The notes beneath the pieces are model-generated. The model ran no database searches and was not told the DNA's origin. It worked only from the letters and a program-made list of their open reading frames with translations. Below, piece by piece: positions 8,229 to 16,217 of a stretch of DNA of 64,000 bases (within the stretch, counting starts at the first letter, position 1; every line of letters starts with the position of its first letter). Source of the stretch: Agromyces ramosus (lineage in GTDB: Bacteria; Actinomycetota; Actinomycetes; Actinomycetales; Microbacteriaceae); the NCBI RefSeq assembly GCF_004216665.1, contig NZ_SGWY01000001.1, positions 868,001-932,000 of the forward strand, in the 5' to 3' direction. Position numbers and translations under genes: made by a program.

Positions 8229-9604
8229 CGTCGTTGCACCGCCTTCGCATAGAGGTCGAGGAGTCGTCCGTCGGGGTCGTATCGCTGCTTCGCGGCCCGG
8301 TAGGCGTCGCCGCCGTACAGCGCGTCGAACTCCGCCCGGGAGTAGAAGGCGTCGGAGTACAGCGACTTGTGCCCGTCGAGCTCGGCGACCTCCCGCTCGA
8401 TGCGGCGGTTGGTCTCCCCCTCGGCCACTCCCACCGGCACGGTCGACCAGAATCCGACGTTCACGTACGTGCGCCGGGGCTCGAGCGGGTAGAGCGGCCA
8501 GCCCGCGTCGTCGCGCAGGCGCAGCGGGCACAACCAGATCGGCTCGATCGGCACGTTGCCCAGGAACCACTCCAGGAACTCCGCGCACCGCTCGATCGGC
8601 ACCTCGATGTCCTGGATCACGCGTTCCCGCGGCGGGCGTCCGCGGAGCTTCTCGAGGCGGTCGCCCACGTCGAACCGCCGCTCGAGCTTCATGAGCTTCC
8701 AGTACGAGCTGCTGCGCCGGTACCGCCGCGGCCAGAGTCGGCGGATGAGCGGATGCTGCGCGCCGAACGCCTCGGAGCACCAGAACCAGTCAGTGTCCCA
8801 GCGCCAAAGGTAGTCGTGGATGGTGAGGCGGTCGGCCGTCGCCCCGTCGTCGTGCTGGATGGAGCGGTAGTAGACCTGCTGGCGGGTGTAATCGCTGACG
8901 GGCCCGGGTGCCGCGGTCTGCACGCCCACGCACAGGTAGCTCTCGTCGGCGCTGAACACCACCCCGTCGAGGTAGTCGACGGGAATCCCGTCGAGGCTGC
9001 CGGTTGCGACGATGCGGTCCATCGCGGCGACGAGGTCGGCGAGCGCGTTGAACCGCAGGTGCGTGAGCGCGACGAAGGGCCGCACCGGCTCCAGCTCGAT
9101 GCGCAGGCGCACGGCGTAGCCGAGCGTCCCGTAGGAGTTCGGGAAGGCGCGGAACAGGTCGGCGTGCTCGCCCGGCGATGCCGTGAGCACCGCTCCGGCG
9201 CCGGTGAGGATGTCCAGCTCCAGCACGGACTCGTGCGGCATCCCGTTGCGGAACGACGTCGACTCGATGCCGAGGCCGGTCACCGCGCCGCCGAGGGTGA
9301 TGGTCTTCAGCTGCGGGACGACGAGGGGCGCCAGCCCGTGCGGCAGCGTCGCGGCGACGAGGTCCTCGTAGGTGCACATGCCCGCCACGTCGGCCGTGCG
9401 CGCCTCGGCGTCGACCCCGATGACGTGCGTCAGGCCCGAGGTGTCCAGGCCGCGGGCATCCGTGTCGGCGCGCGAACGGAACAGGTTCGAGGTGGGCTTG
9501 GCGAGCCGCACCGGAGCCGTCGCGGGCAGCGCCCGGTAGCTCTCGAGCAGGCGCTCCACGCCGGCGGCGTGAGCGGTTCGTGCGTCGGTCGCGGGAACGG
9601 ACAC
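8225..9604 (-). CDS. tmsA: FAD-binding oxidoreductase, 10-methylene fatty acyl reductase (TmsA/BfaA-like)
   Basis: A 459-residue protein of the FAD-linked oxidase family (DWARF1/Diminuto-like). The PCMH-type FAD domain occupies about residues 30-200, with PQLKTITLGGAVTGLGIES as the flavin-binding core. Coupling to a CFA-type methyltransferase gene is the known actinomycete arrangement for making 10-methyl branched fatty acids, in which this protein reduces the 10-methylene intermediate. The start is GTG. A relic of this gene's first 50 codons lies at 19016-19174, about 9.5 kb away and on the same strand. Confidence 0.85.
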   Translation of the reverse strand: MSVPATDARTAHAAGVERLLESYRALPATAPVRLAKPTSNLFRSRADTDARGLDTSGLTHVIGVDAEARTADVAGMCTYEDLVAATLPHGLAPLVVPQLKTITLGGAVTGLGIESTSFRNGMPHESVLELDILTGAGAVLTASPGEHADLFRAFPNSYGTLGYAVRLRIELEPVRPFVALTHLRFNALADLVAAMDRIVATGSLDGIPVDYLDGVVFSADESYLCVGVQTAAPGPVSDYTRQQVYYRSIQHDDGATADRLTIHDYLWRWDTDWFWCSEAFGAQHPLIRRLWPRRYRRSSSYWKLMKLERRFDVGDRLEKLRGRPPRERVIQDIEVPIERCAEFLEWFLGNVPIEPIWLCPLRLRDDAGWPLYPLEPRRTYVNVGFWSTVPVGVAEGETNRRIEREVAELDGHKSLYSDAFYSRAEFDALYGGDAYRAAKQRYDPDGRLLDLYAKAVQRR

Positions 9605-9649
9605 GCTCCCACGCTAGTCCGCCGGATGCGTTGCGACCACCCGTCCGCG

Positions 9650-10147
9650 TCAGCCCTGGAAGTCCTCGGGGTCGACGTCGTCGAGGAATCGCTTGAACTC
9701 GTCGACCTTCTCCGCCTCATCGTCGCCGATGTCGACCATCTCCGCGGGGATGCCCGCCTCGTCGATGACGTCGTCGGCGACCCAGATCGGCGCGTCGGCC
9801 CTGAGCGCGAGAGCGATGGCGTCCGACGGCCGCGAGTCGAGCACCTGCGGGCCTGTCGGCGTGGCGAGGGTGAGCTCCGCGTAGAAGGTGCCTTCCTCGA
9901 TCCGGGTCACGTCGACGCGCTCGACCCTCGCTCCGACGGCGGCGAACAGCGTCGTGATGAGGTCGTGCGACAGCGGCCGCGGCGCCTGCTGGCCCTCGAC
10001 CGCGATGAGGATGGAGGTCGCCTCCTGGCCGCCGATCCACACCGGCAGCACGCGTCCCTCCCCTGGCTCGACGAGCAGCGGCTTCAGCAGCACGATGTGC
10101 TGGCCGGCAGCATCGAGCGCGACGCCGAGGACGCGGACCTGGACCAT
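9650..10147 (-). CDS. Bifunctional nuclease family protein (DUF151)
   Basis: A 165-residue protein matching the DUF151/BFN family throughout: VLPVWIGGQEATSI, RPLSHDLITTLFAAVG, and the acidic signature SRPSDAIALALR. Plant members have RNase and DNase activity; bacterial members are widespread and poorly understood. A variable acidic tail (DDEAEKVDEFKRFLDDVDPEDF) ends the protein. It begins nine bases after the transglycosylase stop and ends 45 bases before tmsA, so all four genes could share a transcript. Confidence 0.92.
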   Translation of the reverse strand: MVQVRVLGVALDAAGQHIVLLKPLLVEPGEGRVLPVWIGGQEATSILIAVEGQQAPRPLSHDLITTLFAAVGARVERVDVTRIEEGTFYAELTLATPTGPQVLDSRPSDAIALALRADAPIWVADDVIDEAGIPAEMVDIGDDEAEKVDEFKRFLDDVDPEDFQG

Positions 10148-10156
10148 GGCGGCGGC

Positions 10157-11086
10157 CTACCCGGCGTCGGCCGCGAACCCGTTGGCGACCTTGGCGACCT
10201 TGTCGACGTAGTCGTTGTCGTGGTTGTACGAGAACACGGCCGCCCGCCAGCCGTCGGGGCTGGTCATCGGCCCGGACGCGCACAGGTAGTGGGCCGCGCT
10301 CCGGGCGGCGTCGTCGATCTGGTTCGGGTCCGCGATGCCGTCGCCGTTCGCGTCGCTCCCCCACTTGGCCCACGTCGAGGGGATGAACTGCATCGGACCG
10401 ACCGCGCGGTCCCACGTGGCGTCGCCGTCGAAGACCCCGTCGTCGGTGTCCTTGATCGTGGCCACGCCGTCGCCGTCGAGTGCGCGGCCGATGATCGCCG
10501 GCTGGGCGTACCCGTTCTCATCGAGCACCGAGTCGCCATGGCTCCCGTGCCCCGACTCGATCTCACCGATCGCCGCGATCGTGGTCCAGTCGAGGCCGCA
10601 CTCCGGCTCCTCCGCGGCGAGCGAGATGTGCGCGAACGCGTACGCCGAGAGCGCCCGTACCGGAATCCCCGTGGCCCCGGCGACCCGGGTCATCCACTCG
10701 GGATCGATCTGGGACATCGGCGAGACGCCCGATCCCGAGACCACGGCCGACTCCTGCGTCGCCCCGCCCGCGCCCTCGCCCTCGCCTTCGCCCTCGCCCT
10801 CGCCCTCGGCATCGGTCCCCTCGGCCTGCTCGGTCGGCGAGACGACCGGCGGCAGCGCCACGTTCGCCGGCTTCGCCGGCGGCGCGCCGAACCCGCCGGG
10901 CTTGGCCGCGAGCCCGAGGGAGTTCACGGCGACGATCGCTCCGGCCACGAGCGCGACGACTCCCGCAACGACGCCCAGGTATCCGGCGGCACGGCGAGCG
11001 ACCTGCCACCCCGTGGTCGAGGCCTTCCCTCGCGCTGGGCGACGCTCGCCGAACTCGTCGGCGTAGGAATCGTCATCCCAGGACAT
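10157..11086 (-). CDS. Membrane-anchored lytic murein transglycosylase
   Basis: A 309-residue cell-wall enzyme. A cytoplasmic tail precedes one transmembrane segment (about 34-58), then a Pro-rich linker with an EG dipeptide repeat (about 93-106) reaches the extracellular lytic transglycosylase domain. The catalytic glutamate is probably Glu177 in GEIESGHG, and AVGPMQFIPSTW is the second hallmark. DANGDGIADPNQ resembles a calcium-binding loop. It would cleave the MurNAc-GlcNAc bond to give 1,6-anhydro ends. The EG linker is encoded by a 6-bp microsatellite (10769-10806), so its length may vary between strains. Confidence 0.92.
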   Translation of the reverse strand: MSWDDDSYADEFGERRPARGKASTTGWQVARRAAGYLGVVAGVVALVAGAIVAVNSLGLAAKPGGFGAPPAKPANVALPPVVSPTEQAEGTDAEGEGEGEGEGEGAGGATQESAVVSGSGVSPMSQIDPEWMTRVAGATGIPVRALSAYAFAHISLAAEEPECGLDWTTIAAIGEIESGHGSHGDSVLDENGYAQPAIIGRALDGDGVATIKDTDDGVFDGDATWDRAVGPMQFIPSTWAKWGSDANGDGIADPNQIDDAARSAAHYLCASGPMTSPDGWRAAVFSYNHDNDYVDKVAKVANGFAADAG

Positions 11087-11178
11087 CGGTGGGTGCTCCG
11101 TTCGGGCGTTGGTTCATGGGCTGCCCGCCGGGTCGACCGTCGCCATCCCGACCGGGATGCGCGTCGCCGAACCCGCCC

Positions 11179-12411
11179 CTACAGCCTACCCATCGCATCG
11201 CGAGGCGTATACAGGCCGGATGCCGGTCGGCGGTCCTCGATCACGAGCATCACGGCGAGCAGCGCGACCACGATCACCAGCGCGGACATCGCGGCGACGA
11301 TCGCGAGCAGCGGGATCACCGCTGCCAGTGCGATCGCCGCGCCGATGCGCACGACGGGCCATCGCAGGCCCGACATCCGGCCGAACGCCGCGGTGGCCGC
11401 GATGTAGAGGGCGAGCCCGGCTCCGAGGGCGGATGCGCCGAACCAGCCGAACGCCTCGGGATCCGCGATGTGCGCCATGGCCTCCTCGACCCCGAGCGCG
11501 GCGAGGATGACGCCGCCGACGATGGCGAAGTGCAGGTACGTGTACGCGTCGCGCGCGAACACGACCCGCCTGGCACCCGTTCGTCGTTGCAGGGCGTGCT
11601 CGCCGGCCGGGGCGATGCGCGTGAAGTACGCGCGCCACAGCAGGAGCGACAGGGTCACCGAGAGGGAGACGCCGAGCACGATCGGCCCGTCGATCGGCTC
11701 CTGCGCGACCCCCACGCCGATCGCGACGATCGACTCGCCGAGCGCCAGGATCACGATGAGCCCGTACCGTTCCGCCCAGTGCACTGGCGAGTGCAGACGC
11801 CAGCCTCCGCCGCCGCGCGAGCTCACGTAGGTGAAGACGACGTCCCAGACGAAGGCGGCGAGCCAGATCCACGTCTGGGCCGAACCGCCGATCGCCGCAC
11901 CGACGATGAGGGCCGTCCCCGAGGGCACCAGCGCGACGACCTGCGTGCCGAGCACCTGGCGCCGCAGCGCACGGTCCTCGCCGGCGACGATGACGTAGAG
12001 GGTCGCGTGCACGATGCGCACGAACAGGTAGGCCAGGGCGACGACGAGGGGCGCGTACCATCCGCCCTCGAGGTCGTCGTAGGCCTCGGGGATCGCGAGG
12101 GCCACGATGAACACCGCGATCATGGCGATGGACATGCCGGCCTGCACGACGCCGCGGTCGGCGGGGGCCTGGTTGCCGAGCCAGCTGTACGCGCACCACA
12201 CCCACCAGAGCAGCCCGAGCACCACGAGCGCCTGCAGCACGCCGAGGGCACTGTGGGTGTCCGCCATGAGTCCGCTCACCTGGGTGAACGCGAAGACGTA
12301 CACGAGGTCGAAGAACAACTCGAAGGTGGTCACCCGAGCCGACTCGCCGTCCCGCGAGGCACGCGGCATCGGCTCGGCGTCGCCGGCGGCATCCGCTCGA
12401 TCCTGCTGCAC
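11179..12411 (-). CDS. Low temperature requirement protein A (LtrA) family membrane protein
   Basis: About 410 residues with many hydrophobic helices. TTFELFFDLVYVFAFTQVSGLM is the signature start of the LtrA family; HWAERYGLIVILALGESIVAIG and YTYLHFAIVGGVILAALG are further hallmarks. LtrA was named from a Listeria mutant unable to grow in the cold; its molecular role is unknown. GTG codons at 12411 and 12426 are both plausible starts. The frame stays open further upstream, but that part overlaps the next gene and does not look like LtrA. It stands alone. Confidence 0.9.
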   Translation of the reverse strand: MQQDRADAAGDAEPMPRASRDGESARVTTFELFFDLVYVFAFTQVSGLMADTHSALGVLQALVVLGLLWWVWCAYSWLGNQAPADRGVVQAGMSIAMIAVFIVALAIPEAYDDLEGGWYAPLVVALAYLFVRIVHATLYVIVAGEDRALRRQVLGTQVVALVPSGTALIVGAAIGGSAQTWIWLAAFVWDVVFTYVSSRGGGGWRLHSPVHWAERYGLIVILALGESIVAIGVGVAQEPIDGPIVLGVSLSVTLSLLLWRAYFTRIAPAGEHALQRRTGARRVVFARDAYTYLHFAIVGGVILAALGVEEAMAHIADPEAFGWFGASALGAGLALYIAATAAFGRMSGLRWPVVRIGAAIALAAVIPLLAIVAAMSALVIVVALLAVMLVIEDRRPASGLYTPRDAMGRL

Positions 12412-12469
12412 CCGACCAGTGTGCACCAGACGACGAGCGTGGTGTCGGATGCCGCGACACGACGACGAC

Positions 12470-12889
12470 TCAGGAGCGGACCGTGACCTCCGCAGGCGGC
12501 GGGGGAACCCGGTGCCCGATCGCCGCCTCGAGCAGGCGACGCAGCTCGGGGCGCGCCACGTCGTCGGGCGTGGCGAGACGCACGTTCCGGATCCTGGCGC
12601 CCGTGCCCTGCAGCAGGCCCGACGGATCGTCGAGCTCCGCACCGTAGGGGAACGCCATCGCGACGTGCCTCGCCGCGGGGAGGATCCATGCGAACTGGTC
12701 GCTCATCTTGCGCGGCCCGGTGCCGTACCCCGAGGTGCGCTGCGTCGGCCACACCACCTCGACGGACTGCGGCAGCACGTCGAAGACGAGTCGCCGTGCC
12801 GCGAGCGCGACGGCTGCGACATCCGCTGAACGCCCTTCGAGGATGCCGCGGAACTCGGCGTCGTCGGTCGTGATGATCCCCTCGGCCAC
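12470..12889 (-). CDS. DUF1801-type small protein
   Basis: A 139-residue soluble protein. VEVVWPTQRTSGYGTGPRKMSDQFAWILPAARHVAMAFPYGAELDDP reads as the YdhG/DUF1801 fold, a small alpha/beta domain found in many actinomycetes and lacking a known function. The late VRLATPDDVARPELRRLLEAAI fits the family's C-terminal helix. The GTG start at 12889 gives the expected length. It is followed by the LtrA gene in the same direction. Confidence 0.7.
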   Translation of the reverse strand: MAEGIITTDDAEFRGILEGRSADVAAVALAARRLVFDVLPQSVEVVWPTQRTSGYGTGPRKMSDQFAWILPAARHVAMAFPYGAELDDPSGLLQGTGARIRNVRLATPDDVARPELRRLLEAAIGHRVPPPPAEVTVRS

Positions 12890-12921
12890 GCACTCAGTGT
12901 CGCACTCCGCGGGGGTGGGCG

Positions 12922-13203
12922 TCAGGTGCCGTCGTCGGTCGGATCCTCCACGTAGAGCTCGTCGAGCACCTCGGCGGCGTCCGGGTTGCCCCCCGCCTCG
13001 AGCCGTCGGAGCTCGTCGACGTCGCCCGACTCGGTCGCGAGCTGCACGCGCTGGTCCATCGCGTCGGTGCCGCCGCTCTCGGCGATGAGCCGCAGCTCGT
13101 ATGCGTCCTCTCGCTCGCCGGCCAGCTCCACGAGTTGCGCGGCGGCCTCCTCGTCCCCGAGGGCGACCTGTTCGCGAAGGTATTCGAGTTCGGCATCCGA
13201 CAT
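12922..13203 (-). CDS. Small acidic helical protein
   Basis: Not recognised. It is 93 residues long, very acidic and rich in Ala, Glu and Leu, with helical stretches such as LEYLREQVALGDEEAAAQL and ELRRLEAGGNPDAAEVLDEL that look like degenerate Sel1/TPR-type helix pairs. No cysteine, signal peptide or membrane segment. AAGGGGG seven bases ahead of the ATG supports translation. It lies 32 bases upstream of the DUF1801-type gene on the same strand and could be co-transcribed with it. Confidence 0.65.
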   Translation of the reverse strand: MSDAELEYLREQVALGDEEAAAQLVELAGEREDAYELRLIAESGGTDAMDQRVQLATESGDVDELRRLEAGGNPDAAEVLDELYVEDPTDDGT

Positions 13204-13335
13204 GGCGCGCCCCCTTCATGGTGTCGACGGGGTCAATGTAGCGTCCGGTCACCCGGCCCGTCTGGGGGTTGCGTCGGACCGTGGAGGGAGTCCGGCACGA
13301 CGGGCTCTGACGGTGCCTGCTGGCAGACTCGTGAC

Positions 13336-14004
13336 ATGAGTACGCGGATCGGCACGCCCGGCGGAACGCCCGATCGGCCCGCCATCTTCTTCTCGGGACC
13401 CGAGGAGTTCCGCGCCTGGCTCGAGGCGAACCACGCCACCGAGACCGAGCTGTGGATGGGCCTCAACAAGCGGCACGTGCCCGAACGCGGGCTCACGTGG
13501 GAGCAGGCCGTGCCCGAGGCACTGTGCTTCGGATGGATCGACTCGGTGTCGCAGCGCATCGACGACGATGCCAGGCGGCAGCGCTGGACCCCGCGCAAGC
13601 CGAGCAGCAACTGGTCGTCGGTGAACATCGCCCTCGTCGAGCAGCTCACCGCCGAGGGGCGCATGCACCCCGCAGGCATCGCCGCGTACGAGCGGCGGCG
13701 TGACGATCGATCGGGCGTCTACTCCTTCGAGAGTCCTCCGCAAGACCTGCCCCGGGGCTACGCCGAGACACTGGCTGCGGATGCCGCGGCGTCGGCGTTC
13801 TGGCACGCCGCGACCCCGACCTACCGGCGCCAGGTCACGCACTGGGTGCTCACGGCGAAGCAGGAGGCCACCCGCGAGCGCCGGCTCGCACAGCTCATCG
13901 AGGACAGCGCGGCCGGACGACTCGTACCCCCGATGCGCTACGGCGAGACGCCGAAGTGGGCCGAACGTGCTGCCGAGGCGGCACGCGGGGCATCCCGCGC
14001 CTGA
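13336..14004 (+). CDS. YdeI/OmpD-associated family protein
   Basis: A 222-residue soluble protein of the YdeI family: FFSGPEEFRAWLEANHATETELWMG at the start, the core ALCFGWIDSVSQRIDD, then RWTPRKPSSNWSSVN. The C-terminal helices (YRRQVTHWVLTAKQEATRERRL) match as well. In other bacteria the family has been tied to stress and to antimicrobial peptide resistance, without a firm biochemical role. The ATG at 13336 is the natural family start. Confidence 0.9.
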   Translation: MSTRIGTPGGTPDRPAIFFSGPEEFRAWLEANHATETELWMGLNKRHVPERGLTWEQAVPEALCFGWIDSVSQRIDDDARRQRWTPRKPSSNWSSVNIALVEQLTAEGRMHPAGIAAYERRRDDRSGVYSFESPPQDLPRGYAETLAADAAASAFWHAATPTYRRQVTHWVLTAKQEATRERRLAQLIEDSAAGRLVPPMRYGETPKWAERAAEAARGASRA

Positions 14005-14065
14005 CCGAGCATGACGCCGGCGCGTCATCCGAATCGGACCGACGCGGTCGCCGTACGAGGATGGC

Positions 14066-14821
14066 ATGGTGCCCGCCTTCACGCCGCTCGAGTGGCTGCT
14101 CCTCGCGATCGCCGCACTCGCCGTCGGTGCGTCGAAGAGCGGAATGCCCGCGTTCGGCCCCATCCCGGTGGCACTCTTCGCCACCGTCCTGCCGGCGAAG
14201 GCGTCCACGGGCGCGGTGCTGGGTCTGCTGCTGGTCGGCGACCTCATCGCCGTCCGGATGTACCACGCCCACGCCGACTGGACGATCCTCCGTCGCCTCG
14301 TCCCGTCGGTCATTGCGGGCGTGCTGCTGGGCGTCGTCGTCCTCTGGTTCGCGGACGACACGGCGGTGCGCCGGACCATCGGCGCCACGCTCATCCTCCT
14401 CGTCGTGCTGCGCGTGACATTCCTGCTGCGCGAGCGCCGCACGGCCGCCGGCCCGCGATCCGTTCCGAGGGGGCTGGCCTACGTGTTCGGCCCGCTGGGC
14501 GGGTTCACGACGATGATCGCCAACGCGGCGGGGCCGGTGATGACGCTCTACTTCGTGGCCTCACGCCTGCCGGTGCAGGCGATCCTCGGCACGGCCGCGT
14601 GGTTCTTCCTGCTCGTGAACGCATTCAAGGTCCCGTTCTCGGTCGGGCTCGGCCTCATGACCTGGCAGTCGCTCCTGCTGAACCTCGTCCTCGTGCCCGC
14701 GCTGGTCCTCGGCGCCTTCGGCGGTCGCGCCGTCGCACGGCGCCTCTCGCCCGTCTGGTTCGAGCGCATCGTGCTGGTCCTGACGCTGACGTCGGGGGTC
14801 TACCTGCTGGTCCGTGCGTAG
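14066..14821 (+). CDS. TauE/SafE family sulfite/anion exporter
   Basis: A 251-residue integral membrane protein with about eight hydrophobic helices. The two repeats of the TauE/SafE family are visible, the first starting near GASKSGMPAFGPIPVALFA and the second near GPLGGFTTMIANAAGPVMTLYF, each with the conserved glycine-rich loop. Members export sulfite, sulfoacetate or other sulfur compounds and organic anions. It follows the YdeI-like gene by 61 bases but is probably unrelated to it. Specificity cannot be assigned. Confidence 0.9.
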   Translation: MVPAFTPLEWLLLAIAALAVGASKSGMPAFGPIPVALFATVLPAKASTGAVLGLLLVGDLIAVRMYHAHADWTILRRLVPSVIAGVLLGVVVLWFADDTAVRRTIGATLILLVVLRVTFLLRERRTAAGPRSVPRGLAYVFGPLGGFTTMIANAAGPVMTLYFVASRLPVQAILGTAAWFFLLVNAFKVPFSVGLGLMTWQSLLLNLVLVPALVLGAFGGRAVARRLSPVWFERIVLVLTLTSGVYLLVRA

Positions 14822-14849
14822 GGCTCCATTTCGGGATCCGTCGCCGCGC

Positions 14850-15012
14850 GTGAATACCCCGTGGCAGGTCGTGTGAGACGCCGTGCTTCCCGTGATCGGC
14901 GTGGCGCTCACCGTCGTGCTCTGGCTCGACGTGCGCAGCGAGGCCATGACCTCTGGGCCTGATCTGGCTGGCGGTCGGCGTCATCGCGCTGCTCGTGACG
15001 ACGCGGGGTAGC
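14850..15012 (+). pseudogene. Relic of the 3' end of an APC amino acid permease gene
   Basis: Two frames together read like the last two helices of an APC permease: LPVIGVALTVVLWLDVRSEAM from 14885, and after a frame change near 14950, LGLIWLAVGVIALLVTTRG. The upstream part contains a stop and the rest of the gene is missing. The piece lies just behind the TauE gene and ahead of the minisatellite. It is a decayed remnant, not an expressed gene. Confidence 0.6.
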
Positions 15013-15034
15013 CCGCACTGCAAGAGGCGCCGTC

Positions 15035-15193
15035 CGTTCCACCGCCACTCCTGAAAGCGTTCGTTCCACCGTCACTCCTGAAAGCATCCACTCCACCGCC
15101 ACTCCTGAGAGCGTTCGTTCCACCGCAACTCCTGAAAGCGTCCGTTCCACCGCACCTCCTGAAAGCGTTCGTTCCACGCAACTCCTGAAAGCA
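15035..15193. repeat. 27-bp tandem repeat (minisatellite), six units
   Basis: Six head-to-tail copies of a 27-bp unit (CGTTCCACCGCCACTCCTG then AAAGCGTT) begin at 15035, 15062, 15089, 15116, 15143 and 15170; the last is three bases short. Units differ by a few substitutions. The last unit runs into a large inverted repeat. The period is nine codons, so reading frames remain open on the minus strand, but no start or known motif suggests a protein. Confidence 0.9.
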
Positions 15194-15237
15194 AGGACGC
15201 AATCATCCGTTGCGTGTCCGTCCTGATTTTCAGGAGT
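15181..15237. terminator. Large imperfect hairpin at the end of the minisatellite
   Basis: ACTCCTGAAA (15181-15190) pairs with TTTCAGGAGT (15228-15237). Inside it GGACGCAA pairs imperfectly with TTGCGTGTCC. The left arm is part of the sixth repeat unit. The hairpin lies downstream of the formylglycine-enzyme-like gene (minus strand) and of the permease relic, so it may end transcription from either side. There is no clear U tract. Confidence 0.5.
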
Positions 15238-15337
15238 CGCTGGTGGGTCGGGCGGCGCCCCGGAGTGTACGGCCCGGCCGTCCGGGCTCTCCCCCTTCGC
15301 GGTGACTCACGGTCGGAGACATGCCGACGGCGCGTGC

Positions 15338-16072
15338 TCAGCGTCGCGGCGTCCACCCGAACGGCGTCGGGCCGTCGAGGTCGGCCCGCTCGAGGTCGGC
15401 CTGCGCGGACCAGCCCTGCGCGGCATCCGTCGCGTCGAAGCCGCCGCGCGCGACGCGGAACCCGACGTCCTCGTGGTGCATCCGCGGCGCCCCTCCGCGA
15501 CGCGTCGATGCCCGCACGCTCCACGCGTCGTCGGCGAACCCGCCGCCGCGGAAGACGCGGTACGCGTCGTAGCGCGCCGGGTCGAGCAGGTCCCAGCACC
15601 ACTCCCACACGTTGCCGAGCGTGTCGAAGAGCCCGTTGAGGTTCGGATGCTTGCCGCCGACGTCCTGCGGCGCGGTCACGCCGTCGGCGCTCGTCCACGC
15701 GACCTCGGCGAGCGGGCCGTAGTGCGGACCGCTCGACCCGGCGCGGCACGCGAACTCCCATTCCGCCTCGGTCGGCAGGCGGTACCCGTCGGCGTCGACG
15801 TGCCACGTGACGTCCTCGCCGTCGTACGTGTAGGCCGGGTCGAACCCCTCCCACTCGGATGCCGCGTTGCAGAATCGCACGGCTCGCAGCCAGCTCACGT
15901 CGGTCGCCGGGCGGCGCGGATGCGACGCGGTCTCGCCGAGCAACTCGGCGAGCTGCTCCTGCGTCACCGGATACACCCCGATCTCGAACGGCTCGAGCTC
16001 GACACTCCACCGCGCCGCGCGGCGCGCGTCATGGAGCGCGACGGTGCCGCCCGCAATGCGCGCCAGCTCCAT
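15338..16072 (-). CDS. Formylglycine-generating-enzyme-like (SUMF1/EgtB/PvdO) protein
   Basis: A 244-residue protein with the SUMF1 fold: IAGGTVALHDARR, FEIGVYPVTQEQLAELLG, the central YRLPTEAEWEFACRAG and the end VFRGGGFADDAWSVRAS followed by VGFRVARGG. The two catalytic cysteines of true formylglycine-generating enzymes are not in place, so sulfatase activation is unlikely; PvdO-like or EgtB-related roles are possible. No sulfatase gene is nearby. An extra tail of about 30 residues follows the normal family end. Directly upstream lies a relic of an alkD-like gene. Confidence 0.8.
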   Translation of the reverse strand: MELARIAGGTVALHDARRAARWSVELEPFEIGVYPVTQEQLAELLGETASHPRRPATDVSWLRAVRFCNAASEWEGFDPAYTYDGEDVTWHVDADGYRLPTEAEWEFACRAGSSGPHYGPLAEVAWTSADGVTAPQDVGGKHPNLNGLFDTLGNVWEWCWDLLDPARYDAYRVFRGGGFADDAWSVRASTRRGGAPRMHHEDVGFRVARGGFDATDAAQGWSAQADLERADLDGPTPFGWTPRR

Positions 16073-16124
16073 GTCCTCCACCGGTGCAGTCTCGCATGCG
16101 TGGCGACGCGGCATCCGCCCGCGC

Positions 16125-16203
16125 CATGATCCGCGTGAGCCCGGCCGTCGGAGCCCTCGGCCCGGAGGGTGCGGTCGATGAACTCGGCAGCGGACGTGGT
16201 CAC
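16125..16203 (-). pseudogene. Relic of the 5' end of an alkD-like gene
   Basis: From a GTG at 16203 the minus strand reads VTTSAAEFIDRTLRAEG. This matches the start of the alkD-like gene at 24630 (MTTPADFIDRILRAEGTE), and the bases just upstream (TTCGATTCT) are shared too. Similarity fades after about 25 codons, and the frame then runs into the formylglycine-enzyme-like gene. Nothing of the rest of the enzyme remains. Confidence 0.7.
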
Positions 16204-16217
16204 CCTTCGATTCTGCG

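Noticed and set aside
8216..11407. Very long plus-strand open frame (over 1,000 codons)
   Set aside because: It is the antisense shadow of the tmsA, DUF151 and transglycosylase genes; it has no domain match and the composition of a reverse-complement frame in GC-rich DNA.
14908..15177. Minus-strand frame coding a nine-residue repeat (VERTLSGVA)
   Set aside because: All three frames of the 27-bp repeat are open, there is no ribosome binding site, and the peptide resembles nothing known.
15035..15193. Possible CRISPR array
   Set aside because: Units are directly adjacent without unique spacers, and no cas gene is present.
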